Source: Gammaproteobacteria bacterium
Lineage (GTDB): Bacteria; Pseudomonadota; Gammaproteobacteria; DSM-16500
Length of the DNA: 64,000 nucleotides
Direction of reading: 5' to 3'
NCBI GenBank assembly: GCA_031291175.1
Contig: JARLJO010000022.1
Location: 1-64,000, forward strand
A program made the translations under genes and the position numbers. Below, in pieces: positions 1-7,868 of this stretch. Numbering within the stretch: position 1 is the stretch's first letter; each line of letters opens with the position of its first letter. Below the pieces are notes generated by a model. That model was not told where the DNA came from. It did not search any database and saw only the letters and a list, made by a program, of their open reading frames with translations.

Positions 1-1
1 A

Positions 2-91
2 AACCCCCTCGGTACGGTGGCTTGACCTCTGAAACCCGCGACTGACGCGTGGTTTGTGTTTACGGGGGACACGCCACGGTACGTAGGGGTT
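2..91. repeat. imperfect inverted-repeat element
   Basis: The segment at 2-21 is an imperfect reverse complement of 73-91. Both arms carry an AACCCC run at the outer end and a GGTGGC-like core at the inner end, and enclose about 50 bases containing a smaller GC-rich palindrome. It looks like a small palindromic intergenic element of the REP or MITE type. It may continue to the left of the window edge, so the true boundary is unknown. Confidence 0.45.
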
Positions 92-146
92 CTATGTGCT
101 TGCATTGGAGCTCTATGTGCTACATCGGAGCTCTCTGTGCTATGAG
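86..146. repeat. short tandem repeat, about three 20-21 bp units
   Basis: Three adjacent units (86-106, 107-126, 127-146) share the core CTATGTGCT or CTCTGTGCT preceded by GGAGCT or GGGGTT. The array abuts the 3' end of the umuD-like gene. No coding potential or protein-binding site is recognisable in it. Confidence 0.55.
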
Positions 147-152
147 TGAACG

Positions 153-668
153 TTATACGGAATGTATGACATTCGTTACAACACCCCAGATATAAACTTC
201 ATTTTCTTCTGTGATTTCCAGAGGAGAATAATCCGGGTTTTCTGGCATCAAGAATAATTTGTCATTTTCTTTGTGTAGTCTTTTTACGGTTAATTGCCCA
301 TCCACTGCCGCGATGACGACTTTTCCGTGCTGCGGTTGCAGGCTGCGGTCGACAATGAGAATATCATTTTCATGGATGCCCGCATTGATCATTGAGTTCC
401 CTGAGGCGCGGACAAAAAAAGTGGCGGTGGGATGTTTGATTAAATGCTCATTGAGATCGATGTGTCTATCAATGTCATCTTCTGCAGGGGAAGGGTGACC
501 GGCTGAAATCTTTGATCCGTATAAAGGCAATTGATAGCCTTTGTTTTTGACGAACTTTAATACGGACTTAATGAGGCTTTCAGGTAGCCTGATTGGTTTG
601 GTAGGTTCACCGTACTGCCCCTGACCTTTGGGTCGTCCTGCGCCTTTGCGCGCTCCGCCGTGACTCAT
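153..668 (-). CDS. umuD: UmuD-like LexA/S24 family autoproteolytic peptidase
   Basis: This is a 171-residue member of the UmuD/LexA S24 family. Such proteins cleave themselves on RecA filaments and then serve translesion polymerase V. The predicted cleavage site is Ala56-Gly57 (SAGHP). The catalytic Ser is in GNSM (residue 92) and the general-base Lys in TVKRL (residue 129). The N-terminal 25 residues are basic and Gly-rich (GARKGAGRPKG), an extension seen in UmuD proteins of several gammaproteobacteria; no LexA-like helix-turn-helix is evident. No umuC follows in the 152 bases to the window edge, which hold repeats instead, so it may be an orphan umuD or umuC may lie further out. A dyad upstream (707-730) could be its operator. 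Confidence 0.85.
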   Translation of the reverse strand: MSHGGARKGAGRPKGQGQYGEPTKPIRLPESLIKSVLKFVKNKGYQLPLYGSKISAGHPSPAEDDIDRHIDLNEHLIKHPTATFFVRASGNSMINAGIHENDILIVDRSLQPQHGKVVIAAVDGQLTVKRLHKENDKLFLMPENPDYSPLEITEENEVYIWGVVTNVIHSV

Positions 669-706
669 TTTTTACCTCTTGTTTGCTTGTTATATTAATA
701 GGTATA

Positions 707-730
707 GTTGATTTCTGTACTTTAATCAAC
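707..730. promoter_or_regulatory. dyad upstream of umuD, candidate operator
   Basis: GTTGATT at 707-713 and AATCAAC at 724-730 are perfect inverted arms around a 10-base centre that contains CTGTAC. The dyad lies about 40-60 bases upstream of the umuD start. It does not match the enterobacterial LexA box (CTGT-N8-ACAG), so operator function is an inference from position and symmetry only. Confidence 0.35.
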
Positions 731-961
731 TGTATTTTCAATCTTATCCTGCGCCGTATTGATTTAAAGCGGTTAAAGTGCTGTTTTAAAAGAGTTTTTA
801 TGCGACCGTCATTATCTATTAATGGAGGAGTTATTCAAGTGTTGTTTTTAGGCGTTTGATTTTTAGTAGCGGCGGCTTTTCTAATGCAACTCATTGTTGC
901 AATTATCCTTTACGTTCGCCATTATATGAAATTATTGTTTGTATTATGAGGAATGGAATCC

Positions 962-1765
962 GTGATCAAAAACACCAGCAGAAAAATCATCTTATTAGCC
1001 TTCACCAGTTTGCTTGCACAAGCAACACTCGCTTATCAAACAACAAATAACGATGCGTCCTGGAAAGCCATGAGTGCGTCCTCTCCTCATGAGTCTTTTT
1101 TTGCAAGATTTAATCCAAAGCGTGCCCACTTTACATTACAAGTTGGTGGTTTTGATACGACACAAGGTAATACACAAAACATCGGTATCGATGGCTTAAT
1201 TGGCGACCATTTCACGGTGTCTCACAGTCATGACCAGAATGGGTTGGTAGGGGTAGGGTATTATGTTGACGGTATAAACCAAGAGCGTGTGAATTATTTG
1301 TTTGGGTTGAATGCGTTTTATTTAGGGCACACGCAAGTCAAAGGTAATATCATCCAGGAGCAAATGTTTACGAATCTTTCTTACCGGTATTCACTGACTA
1401 ATTATCCTGTGTACTTAGCTGCAAAAGCACTTATCAAAAATAACAGTGATAAGTATAACGTGACTTTAGATTTTGGTATTGGCCCCAACTTTGTCCGCAC
1501 TAGCGAATACAGAGAATACTCGTTAGATGGCGGCATTACGATACCGGACAATGCTTTTTCTGGGCGAACGAGAGCGGTTTTAAGTGCTACCGTTGGTATT
1601 GGTGTTAAATTCAATAATGTGTATAAACACATTCCTCTTGAATTAGGCTACCGCTTTTTCTATTTGGGGCAGGGTGATTTTAATAAGAAAACGAATCAGT
1701 TGCTTACTACACTGAATACGGGTTCTAACTATGCTCATGCACTGGTTCTGTCTGTCTCTATTTAA
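962..1765 (+). CDS. outer-membrane beta-barrel protein, module copy 1
   Basis: This protein of about 267 residues has a signal peptide (basic KNTSRK, then IILLAFTSLLAQATLA, cut before YQ). Its body is Gly/Tyr-rich with alternating hydrophobic residues, as in an outer-membrane barrel. I chose the GTG at 962 because GAGGAA (948-953) is 8 bases upstream; the ATG at 953 overlaps that site. It resembles the protein at 28643-29395: both contain a G-x-T-x-x-KGNI segment, a G-I-G-x-x-F-x-R type strand and a late LGYRF/LGYEF strand. Both are followed by a secreted beta-propeller gene, here after 143 bases that carry a palindromic element. The family is not named and the function is unknown; a porin or surface receptor is possible. 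Confidence 0.7.
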   Translation: MIKNTSRKIILLAFTSLLAQATLAYQTTNNDASWKAMSASSPHESFFARFNPKRAHFTLQVGGFDTTQGNTQNIGIDGLIGDHFTVSHSHDQNGLVGVGYYVDGINQERVNYLFGLNAFYLGHTQVKGNIIQEQMFTNLSYRYSLTNYPVYLAAKALIKNNSDKYNVTLDFGIGPNFVRTSEYREYSLDGGITIPDNAFSGRTRAVLSATVGIGVKFNNVYKHIPLELGYRFFYLGQGDFNKKTNQLLTTLNTGSNYAHALVLSVSI

Positions 1766-1796
1766 TTATTTATTTTCACAAACGTGGAAGTAAATT

Positions 1797-1892
1797 AAAA
1801 AAACGAGGTAGCAGGGTAGGGTAGGTTTACTTTTTACGCGAGGAGCACCGCTCCCACGAAAAAAGTAAACCTACCCTGATAGCGCTCCAGTC
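1797..1892. repeat. palindromic intergenic element, copy A
   Basis: The arms GGGTAGGTTTACTTTTT (1819-1835) and its reverse complement (1860-1876) are perfect over 17 bases and enclose about 24 bases. The outer ends differ: the left begins with an A-run then ACGAGGTAGCAGGG, the right ends with CCCTGATAGCG. The same asymmetric layout occurs at 17371-17445 and, reversed, at 18728-18807. It separates the barrel gene from the propeller gene and could also act as a bidirectional terminator or RNA-stabilising hairpin. Confidence 0.75.
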
Positions 1893-1908
1893 AGCATAGG
1901 GAAATAAA

Positions 1909-3204
1909 ATGAAGGCGATCTCAGCGAAAGTCAGTCTATTAGCTACTTTATTATTTTGTCCCGTGGCGTTTTCAGCCGGTAGCTTATTTAATGTTGTGAC
2001 AACAGGCACCACTTTAAATATAAGCACAACGATCCCGAATCATTTATATCCTAATGCGGGAATTAAAGTTAACACGCCAGGATATAGTCTTGCTGGTGGT
2101 TGCAGACCAACAGCAAACGGCTATTGTTTGTTCCCGGCAAGCAATACGACACCTGCAAATCTATCGATAAATGGAGTAGCAGGTAATGTTGCTCTCACGT
2201 TATGTTTAAATGGATTAGGGCCGTTGTCTTGTCAAAATTACACGACAGTCATAGGTTCTGCAACGCCTCCAGTTATTCCGATGCACAATATCGCCTATGT
2301 TACCAATCCCGCAAATAATACAATATCGATTTGCCCGGTAAGTGCAGACGGTGCTTCATTGGGGACGTGCACATTGTCCACGGGTAGTGGAACGCTTAAT
2401 CAACCTGGGTTTATTACTTTCAATGCAGCAAAAACTTACGCTTATATCACCAATTTGAATAATAATTCGGTGTCAGTGTGTCCGGTGAGTTCAACCGGCA
2501 GTTTGGGCACTTGTACTGTTACAACGGGTAATGGAACTTTTGTTAATCCAACAGGGATTGCAATTAATGCCGCGGCTAATTTTGCTTATGTCTCTAATGG
2601 TGGCAATGATACGGTATCGCTCTGTCCGGTTGACGCAAATGGTTTATTGGGTACATGCACTACCTCAATAGGGAATCATACGTTTGACGCATCCCAAGCG
2701 ATTACTTTACATACCACTAGTAACCCGGCAGCGACTTATCTCTATGTGAGTAGTGGTGATGCTTACGTTTCCATTTGTCCCGTTAATGGAGATGGTTCAT
2801 TGGGTACTTGCAATATCGTCACTGGTAATGGAACGATTTTTTTCCCTCAGGGTGTGAGTTTTAATGCGGCGGGTACTTATGCTTATATTGCAAGTCGCGC
2901 AGCGAATACCGTGTCTGTTTGTCCTTTAAATAATAATGACGGGACATTCGGTGTTTGCATAACGACAACGGGTAATGGGACTTTTGATTTTTCAGGAGGG
3001 GAGGCTGTTGGATTATTTACGTCTACCTCGACGAATTATGGTTATGTTCCTAATGATGGTACCAATACTATTTCTATTTGCCCTATCAGCACTATCGACG
3101 GGTCTTTAGGCACTTGTATTCCGACGAATGGTAACGGTACTTTTAATCAGTCATCCAGTGTGTCGATCAATAGCTTTCCGTTATCATTGAATGGGCTGCT
3201 CTAA
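1909..3204 (+). CDS. secreted YVTN-type beta-propeller protein, module copy 1
   Basis: This 431-residue protein has a signal peptide (MKAISAKVSLLATLLFCPVAFSA) and an approximately 100-residue cysteine-containing domain with Ig-like spacing. From residue 125 it carries 6-7 repeats of about 45 residues. Each repeat contains a YVTN- or YVSN-like strand, a VSVCPV strand and an LGTC turn, then TGNGTF. This matches the YVTN beta-propeller repeat class but with two conserved Cys per blade (in CPV and GTC), suggesting disulfide-braced blades outside the cytoplasm. GGGA upstream of the ATG serves as ribosome-binding site. A similar protein follows the second barrel gene (29405-30703). The ligand is unknown; a surface-adhesion or barrel-partner role is inferred. 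Confidence 0.75.
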   Translation: MKAISAKVSLLATLLFCPVAFSAGSLFNVVTTGTTLNISTTIPNHLYPNAGIKVNTPGYSLAGGCRPTANGYCLFPASNTTPANLSINGVAGNVALTLCLNGLGPLSCQNYTTVIGSATPPVIPMHNIAYVTNPANNTISICPVSADGASLGTCTLSTGSGTLNQPGFITFNAAKTYAYITNLNNNSVSVCPVSSTGSLGTCTVTTGNGTFVNPTGIAINAAANFAYVSNGGNDTVSLCPVDANGLLGTCTTSIGNHTFDASQAITLHTTSNPAATYLYVSSGDAYVSICPVNGDGSLGTCNIVTGNGTIFFPQGVSFNAAGTYAYIASRAANTVSVCPLNNNDGTFGVCITTTGNGTFDFSGGEAVGLFTSTSTNYGYVPNDGTNTISICPISTIDGSLGTCIPTNGNGTFNQSSSVSINSFPLSLNGLL

Positions 3205-3211
3205 ATCGATT

Positions 3212-3260
3212 AAGGCTTATCTACGTGAATAATGAGATATTCACGTAGATAAGCCTTTTT
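3212..3260 (+). terminator. strong intrinsic terminator
   Basis: A perfect 20-bp stem (3212-3231 with 3238-3257) closes a 6-base loop and runs into a T-tract. It lies just after the propeller stop codon and between convergent genes. The stem ends in A-run and T-run on both sides, so it can work in both directions. Confidence 0.9.
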
Positions 3261-3274
3261 GCTTTTTGATTTAT

Positions 3275-3748
3275 TTATCGGCTGCCTGGCCGGGGGGCGG
3301 CTGATGAGCTGGCCTCATCTTTTACGCGAGGATTATTTTGCAGTTCACTGACGATTTTTTTTAATTTATCCGTATCACTTAGCACATCATTACAGAGCTT
3401 CACTTCATCGTCTGTTTTTTCTTCTTGCAAAAGAGTTCTGATTTTTTGTGTGAGAGGAATGAGTTTATCAAGTGTTAAGGGCAAGCCTATATTGATGACA
3501 GCTTTCTTTTCCATATTTTTGAGTTCTTTATGCAGCTCACTTCCGCCATCTTCGAAGGTGGTAGCACTTTTGATATGTGATTTCAGTATTCCGATTAAAC
3601 CCATAACCGCTTCTGTGTCTCTCAGGTGATCGTTTCCATTACTATGTCTTTTTTGATAAGCGCCGACAATTGTTTTCAGCTTATCAAGGTTGGACCGCGC
3701 TTTCTCACTTAGCTCATCAATAGGCTTTACATCATCTCGTGTTATCAT
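3275..3748 (-). CDS. hypothetical helical protein, second gene of a coupled pair
   Basis: This is a 157-residue, highly charged and mostly helical protein with no signal peptide or membrane segment and no recognised domain. Its ribosome-binding site AAGGAG overlaps the stop codon of the upstream 719-residue gene, with the ATG 9 bases after that stop, so translation is probably coupled. Its size, charge and position suggest a dedicated partner or chaperone-like protein for the large protein; that is inference from context only. The C-terminus is Ser/Ala/Pro-rich (SSSAAPRPGSR). It converges with the propeller gene across a strong terminator. Confidence 0.7.
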   Translation of the reverse strand: MITRDDVKPIDELSEKARSNLDKLKTIVGAYQKRHSNGNDHLRDTEAVMGLIGILKSHIKSATTFEDGGSELHKELKNMEKKAVINIGLPLTLDKLIPLTQKIRTLLQEEKTDDEVKLCNDVLSDTDKLKKIVSELQNNPRVKDEASSSAAPRPGSR

Positions 3749-3757
3749 TTTTTCTCC

Positions 3758-5917
3758 TTAAATTTTTGAGGGGGATTCAGGTTGATATGCATGCATTTTA
3801 TCCGCAATTTTATCCACGAGTACATTGGCTTTCTCATGGCCGAGATTCGATACGGCACCCTCTTCACTAAATTTTATAATGCATTTTTCACCGCCTTTAG
3901 CGTTTTTATTACTGGCGTCATGTGAGGGGTCTTGCTTATTTTCAGTATTGGCATTAATCATGAGTTCCACAATTTTATCAGGTTCTATTGGGTTCTTTTG
4001 ATTTACCTCCACCCACTTATAATAAGGCGGATCGGGTGGTTTGTCGCCTGGTAGTGTAGGTGGCGCTACATCTGTTCCAATTTTTGCATAAACTTTCCAA
4101 TCTTTTTCATGTTCTGTGGCAAGTCCGTTGATAGATTCTTTCAGGGCGTCAAATGACTTTATACTGGATGTTGGCTCATTTGCCAAATGCTTGACATGTA
4201 ATTCCAATATTACTGGCGCGACATGAAAACCTTTTTCCAGGTTATCATTAACGCGCAGACTATTCTCGGCCGGATTTTTTTTATACCAGGCGGTGTTTAA
4301 ATCAATGTCAACCGTTTTGATGTTTTTTAAGCCTATACTGAGGTCGACATTAATATTTTTTACCAAATTGCTTAAACCTTCAGGATCATCTTTAAATTGT
4401 TCTTTGACTTTGGCAATTTGATTATTTAACTGTATTGTAAAATAAGCTTCATAAGGGGTAATTGTACCTAAGGCATGAACATAACTATGAGAGGAATCCA
4501 GAAAGACCATGAAGTTATTGATGCTTTTTTGCATATCTTCTTTTGATATTTCGCCTGCCTCGCAATCTTGTTCTAAAACGGCCAGGTGAACTTGTTTCAT
4601 TTTGTCGATTAAGTTTTCCACGCCGTCTATGCCGTGGGTTTCTACTTCATCATAGGTATCCACGACTTCGGTTGCCAGTGCGCCCAGGTCATATTTTTCT
4701 GATCTCGGAATGAAAAAGATATCTTGATCGCCTGAGAGGGGTAGTTTGCTACCGTCTTTGCCAAGGCGTGCATAGACTTCATAAGGTTTAAATTCGGCTT
4801 CGGGGGTTTTCTTATAGTCAACATGAAAGCCTTCGCGGGCTTTTTGGCTAAAATTACCGAAGAGATTTTCATCCCACCACTTCGGCGCTTTGGCTTCTGT
4901 CTCTTTAATATTAATAGGTTTAACGGTTGAATCATTGCTTTGTTTCAGATCGACGCGATAAACCGCTTGATCAATTCCACCTTCGGCACAATTTACTTTG
5001 AATTCCATAAAACCATTTTTCTTAATATCTTCAGGTGATGATAGCATGGTAAATTCAGGAGGATTTTTATCAAGACCAGTAATGATTTGCTCTAATGGTT
5101 TTGCCCATTGAACGGTCGTAATGTCTTTTTCATCTGCGCCTGGTCTGTGATCGCCGTTTTGTTTTAATGCGATGAGTTGGCCACCTGGGCCTTCGTTCGT
5201 TGTTGTGTCTATATCGACTGGTATGACACCACCGCTGATTCCTCCTTTGCCGGTTTTTAATTTTGTGGAAGGCGGTTTGGGTGCGCTAGGAATAGAATCT
5301 TGTGACCATAGAGTGACTCTGGATGTGAGCATTGAATTAGGGCCGCCCAGTTTCGCTGCGATGATGGCAGCTGCCGCTACGAATTCAAAAGGCAAGCTGG
5401 CATAGACGGTTTTATTATCTTGGGTAATTGCCCCTGATTTCATCAGGGGGCTGAAATCTTTATTATCATAATTGATGGCTTTGCCAAAAGCGTCTGTCTT
5501 TGAGCCCAGTGCGCTAATGCAGATAATGGCTAGCGCATCTACCGGTGCGACTATTTTTTCGTAAGGGTTGCGACTTTCCGCGCCGTGTTGGATGAAGTGT
5601 CTTGCATGATCATCGTTTATGATGCGTTGGTCAATGAGTTCGGGAGGTATTTCTGGTCTTCTCGTGCGGTTGACTTCGATGTCGGGTGAGGGAGTTGATT
5701 TAATGAAAGTCTCAGCGACGACGGCTTGATTTGGTTTTACCAGACTTGAGATGCTGCCTAAACCGTAAGATTGCGCTCTGGATTGGGAGCGCGCTCTTGA
5801 CGGTGGGGCTGCTGCTGGCGCTTCATCTATTTCTATTGCAATATCTTCAGGTGATACGACACGATCCACGCGAGGTGGGGCTTCTGCTTCTGTAAGTGTG
5901 TCTCTACTTTTCACCAT
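3758..5917 (-). CDS. large hypothetical protein, effector-like, internal repeat
   Basis: This 719-residue protein has no recognised domain. I place the start at the ATG at 5917, 8 bases after AAGGTGG; a GTG at 5929 lies inside that site. The first 60 residues are acidic/Pro/Ala-rich followed by an SRARSQSRAQS patch and look disordered. Two distant segments resemble each other: a W-rich segment leading to EGFHV or KGFHV, then VYARLG or VYAKIG followed by a PLSGD or LPGD turn, which points to an internal duplication. No signal peptide or membrane helix is seen. The size, disordered ends and lack of relatives are typical of secreted effectors of intracellular Legionellales, but no secretion signal can be proved here. 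Confidence 0.75.
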   Translation of the reverse strand: MVKSRDTLTEAEAPPRVDRVVSPEDIAIEIDEAPAAAPPSRARSQSRAQSYGLGSISSLVKPNQAVVAETFIKSTPSPDIEVNRTRRPEIPPELIDQRIINDDHARHFIQHGAESRNPYEKIVAPVDALAIICISALGSKTDAFGKAINYDNKDFSPLMKSGAITQDNKTVYASLPFEFVAAAAIIAAKLGGPNSMLTSRVTLWSQDSIPSAPKPPSTKLKTGKGGISGGVIPVDIDTTTNEGPGGQLIALKQNGDHRPGADEKDITTVQWAKPLEQIITGLDKNPPEFTMLSSPEDIKKNGFMEFKVNCAEGGIDQAVYRVDLKQSNDSTVKPINIKETEAKAPKWWDENLFGNFSQKAREGFHVDYKKTPEAEFKPYEVYARLGKDGSKLPLSGDQDIFFIPRSEKYDLGALATEVVDTYDEVETHGIDGVENLIDKMKQVHLAVLEQDCEAGEISKEDMQKSINNFMVFLDSSHSYVHALGTITPYEAYFTIQLNNQIAKVKEQFKDDPEGLSNLVKNINVDLSIGLKNIKTVDIDLNTAWYKKNPAENSLRVNDNLEKGFHVAPVILELHVKHLANEPTSSIKSFDALKESINGLATEHEKDWKVYAKIGTDVAPPTLPGDKPPDPPYYKWVEVNQKNPIEPDKIVELMINANTENKQDPSHDASNKNAKGGEKCIIKFSEEGAVSNLGHEKANVLVDKIADKMHAYQPESPSKI

Positions 5918-6156
5918 GAAAAAAACCACCTTAAAATTAGGATGGATGAATTTCAGTTGTGGGGTTACTACTTTATCTAATTATAGCAATTATTTGATTT
6001 TTTCGGGGGGAAACGAGGCGCATCTTTATGTATAGTAATGAAATCATGGGGTTGAAAGTTGGGTAAATAAGAGATATTTTTTTTAAATTTGAAGTGTTGG
6101 ATAAGGATATTCTTTTAAAGCTCTTTATTTATGATGAATTTCAGAGAGTTATCACA

Positions 6157-6381
6157 TCATTCTAGTGGAAATAACGCATCTAAGATAAAAGGCAATATCA
6201 TGAATAAAATACCGAGCCCACCTAGTAGCCACACATTTCCCACAAAGTAGGGATACATCAATAAAATAACGCCAGAGATTCGGAAGTAGAGGCTTTCTTT
6301 TTTGCCGTACGAATAATATCCGATGCCAACCATGCTAAAAAAAATGGTAAAAAATAATTCCATAGGGCTGATGGTTAACAT
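6157..6381 (-). CDS. small hydrophobic membrane protein
   Basis: This protein of about 74 residues starts MLTISPMELFF and has two or three hydrophobic segments (FFTIFFSMVGIGYYSYG, ISGVILLMYPYFVG, a C-terminal LGILFMILPFILDALF). It resembles small inner-membrane proteins often annotated as amino acid transport protein, a label without experimental basis. The open frame extends to 6453 inside the methylase gene. I prefer the ATG at 6381 because AAGGA lies about 10 bases upstream and the hydrophobic family-like region begins there. It follows the methylase gene by 13 bases and may be cotranscribed with it. Confidence 0.6.
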   Translation of the reverse strand: MLTISPMELFFTIFFSMVGIGYYSYGKKESLYFRISGVILLMYPYFVGNVWLLGGLGILFMILPFILDALFPLE

Positions 6382-6394
6382 AAAGAGGAAGTCC

Positions 6395-7483
6395 TTAGTC
6401 GTAACAATAAAATAAATATTCTTTGGTACCTTTTCTGGAGCCTTTGCCGCCATAATGATTTTGATATTCGTATTCGAACGTTTTGACTTTTTTATGTTTT
6501 TCTATCATTTCAATCATGACATCTTTATTGGGATAGCTTTTACTATTATACGATATTAGCCAGTGTGGTATGTGTTGGCTGTTTTCAAATAACTTTTCAA
6601 AAGAAGGTTTGATTTCTGCCTTTTGTGTAAAGCCACTGTCTTTTTTGGGAAAATAAGCTTTTGTGCCATGGCGAAATTGTTTGTCTTGCCAGTATTCAAC
6701 AAATGTTTCCAGAAAATGATAAAAAGCCTGATAGTCAGGATGGCAGCCACAGTATGGAGGATCGAAGTAGGCTACGTCTACATTTTCTAAAGTTTTGACT
6801 AAGGTTGTAGTATCTTCACAGAAGACAGCATGATTTTTTTTATTGTCAAAAACAGCATTGTTATAATCGGCTAATAAGTCGAGAAATAGTGTTTTTATCG
6901 GTTTGGCGATGGAAGGGTTTCTTTTGACTCTCGCTGCATCTTTGCTGTATCGGATGGCGCTTGTATGGGCAAAATGGCCGAGCAGAATCTTTCGTGTTAA
7001 TGCTCTGTTCATGATGGTGAGAGCGAGAGATTGTTTGTAGGTATTATCTAAAAGTGAAACGTTGGCGCGGAAATTATCTAAAAAATTGGCTTGTTCTCTT
7101 TCAAAGAATACATCCGTAAATACTTCTTCGATAAGTGTGCCCGCGTTATTGTTTTTCTCAAATAAAAGTGCGAGGTCGCTATCCGTTAATATGACGGTAT
7201 TATTTTCAATTAAAGCTTTGGCGATATGATAATTAAATTTGAGGAAATCATTACTAATAATTCTCGCGCCTTTGGTTTTGAAATAATAGCCTAAAACGGA
7301 GGTGCCGCTAAAGGCATCAAAGAATGTCTCGATTCCCTTGGGGGAGTTTTCGAATATCCACTGAACGAGTTTTTCTTTACTCCCTAAATATTGTGTTCGA
7401 GGGAATTTAATGGCGTTGGAAGTTGTGGTGTTCGGCAATTTTTGCTTGGTGGTGACTGCCATTGTTTGGGTGTCCGCTGTCAT
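6395..7483 (-). CDS. D12-class DNA N6-adenine methyltransferase
   Basis: This 362-residue protein transfers methyl from S-adenosylmethionine to adenine N6 in DNA. Motifs appear in Dam/D12 order: YLGSKEKLVQWIF near the N-terminus, DAFSGTSVLGYYF (AdoMet-binding FxGxG-type motif) and the catalytic DPPYCG at about residue 240. No restriction endonuclease or specificity subunit is adjacent, so it looks like an orphan methylase. The N-terminal 25 residues are Thr-rich and not conserved, so the exact start (7483 or 7462) is uncertain; neither has a strong ribosome-binding site. A large minisatellite region begins about 110 bases upstream. Confidence 0.85.
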   Translation of the reverse strand: MTADTQTMAVTTKQKLPNTTTSNAIKFPRTQYLGSKEKLVQWIFENSPKGIETFFDAFSGTSVLGYYFKTKGARIISNDFLKFNYHIAKALIENNTVILTDSDLALLFEKNNNAGTLIEEVFTDVFFEREQANFLDNFRANVSLLDNTYKQSLALTIMNRALTRKILLGHFAHTSAIRYSKDAARVKRNPSIAKPIKTLFLDLLADYNNAVFDNKKNHAVFCEDTTTLVKTLENVDVAYFDPPYCGCHPDYQAFYHFLETFVEYWQDKQFRHGTKAYFPKKDSGFTQKAEIKPSFEKLFENSQHIPHWLISYNSKSYPNKDVMIEMIEKHKKVKTFEYEYQNHYGGKGSRKGTKEYLFYCYD

Positions 7484-7590
7484 TTTTTAAAAATAGGTGC
7501 ATGTTGTTTGTGCATTAAAACAGGTAATAATAATTGAATCAATGGAACAATATAAAGGATATTATTATTTTCTATCTCTGCCAATGTCCA

Positions 7591-7730
7591 TTCACCACCA
7601 CGTCCCGAATCCTCACTCCTATCACCACTACGTCCCGAACTCTTACTCCTATCACCACTACGTCCCGAACTCTTACTCCTATCACCACTACGTCCCTAAC
7701 CCTCACCCCTATCACCACTACGTCCCGCGG
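7591..7730. repeat. 30-bp tandem repeat array
   Basis: Nearly five copies of a 30-bp unit run head to tail. Each unit reads ATCACCACTACGTCCCGAAC plus a TCTTACTCCT-like end; the first copy (7591-7620) is degenerate and the last is cut by the GC-rich hairpin. Because 30 is a multiple of three, the plus strand reads as a 10-residue HHYVPNSYSY repeat. The lack of a ribosome-binding site and the array's relation to the inverted array at 7859-8070 argue that it is not a gene. Confidence 0.9.
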
Positions 7731-7868
7731 CTTGTCCGCGGGATCCAGAGCGGACTTCCAAAGCCTAAAACTTAATGAGCTTATTAAACTAAACCATCCT
7801 TATTTTTTATTAACAGGATTTAATAAATCGTACTTTACTGGATCCCGCGGACAAGCCGCGGGACGTAG
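7718..7868. repeat. long inverted repeat with nested GC-rich hairpins
   Basis: A 30-base arm (7718-7747) is the reverse complement of 7839-7868 and encloses about 91 AT-richer bases. Within each arm CCCGCGG-CTTGT-CCGCGGG is itself a perfect hairpin. The arms sit exactly between the 30-bp array and the 28-bp array, which are oppositely oriented relatives, so the whole block from 7591 to 8070 is one large imperfect palindrome. Confidence 0.85.

Noticed and set aside
153-668. Phage repressor as sign of a prophage
   Set aside because: The S24 protein has the UmuD layout without an HTH domain, and no phage structural, integrase or lysis genes occur nearby.
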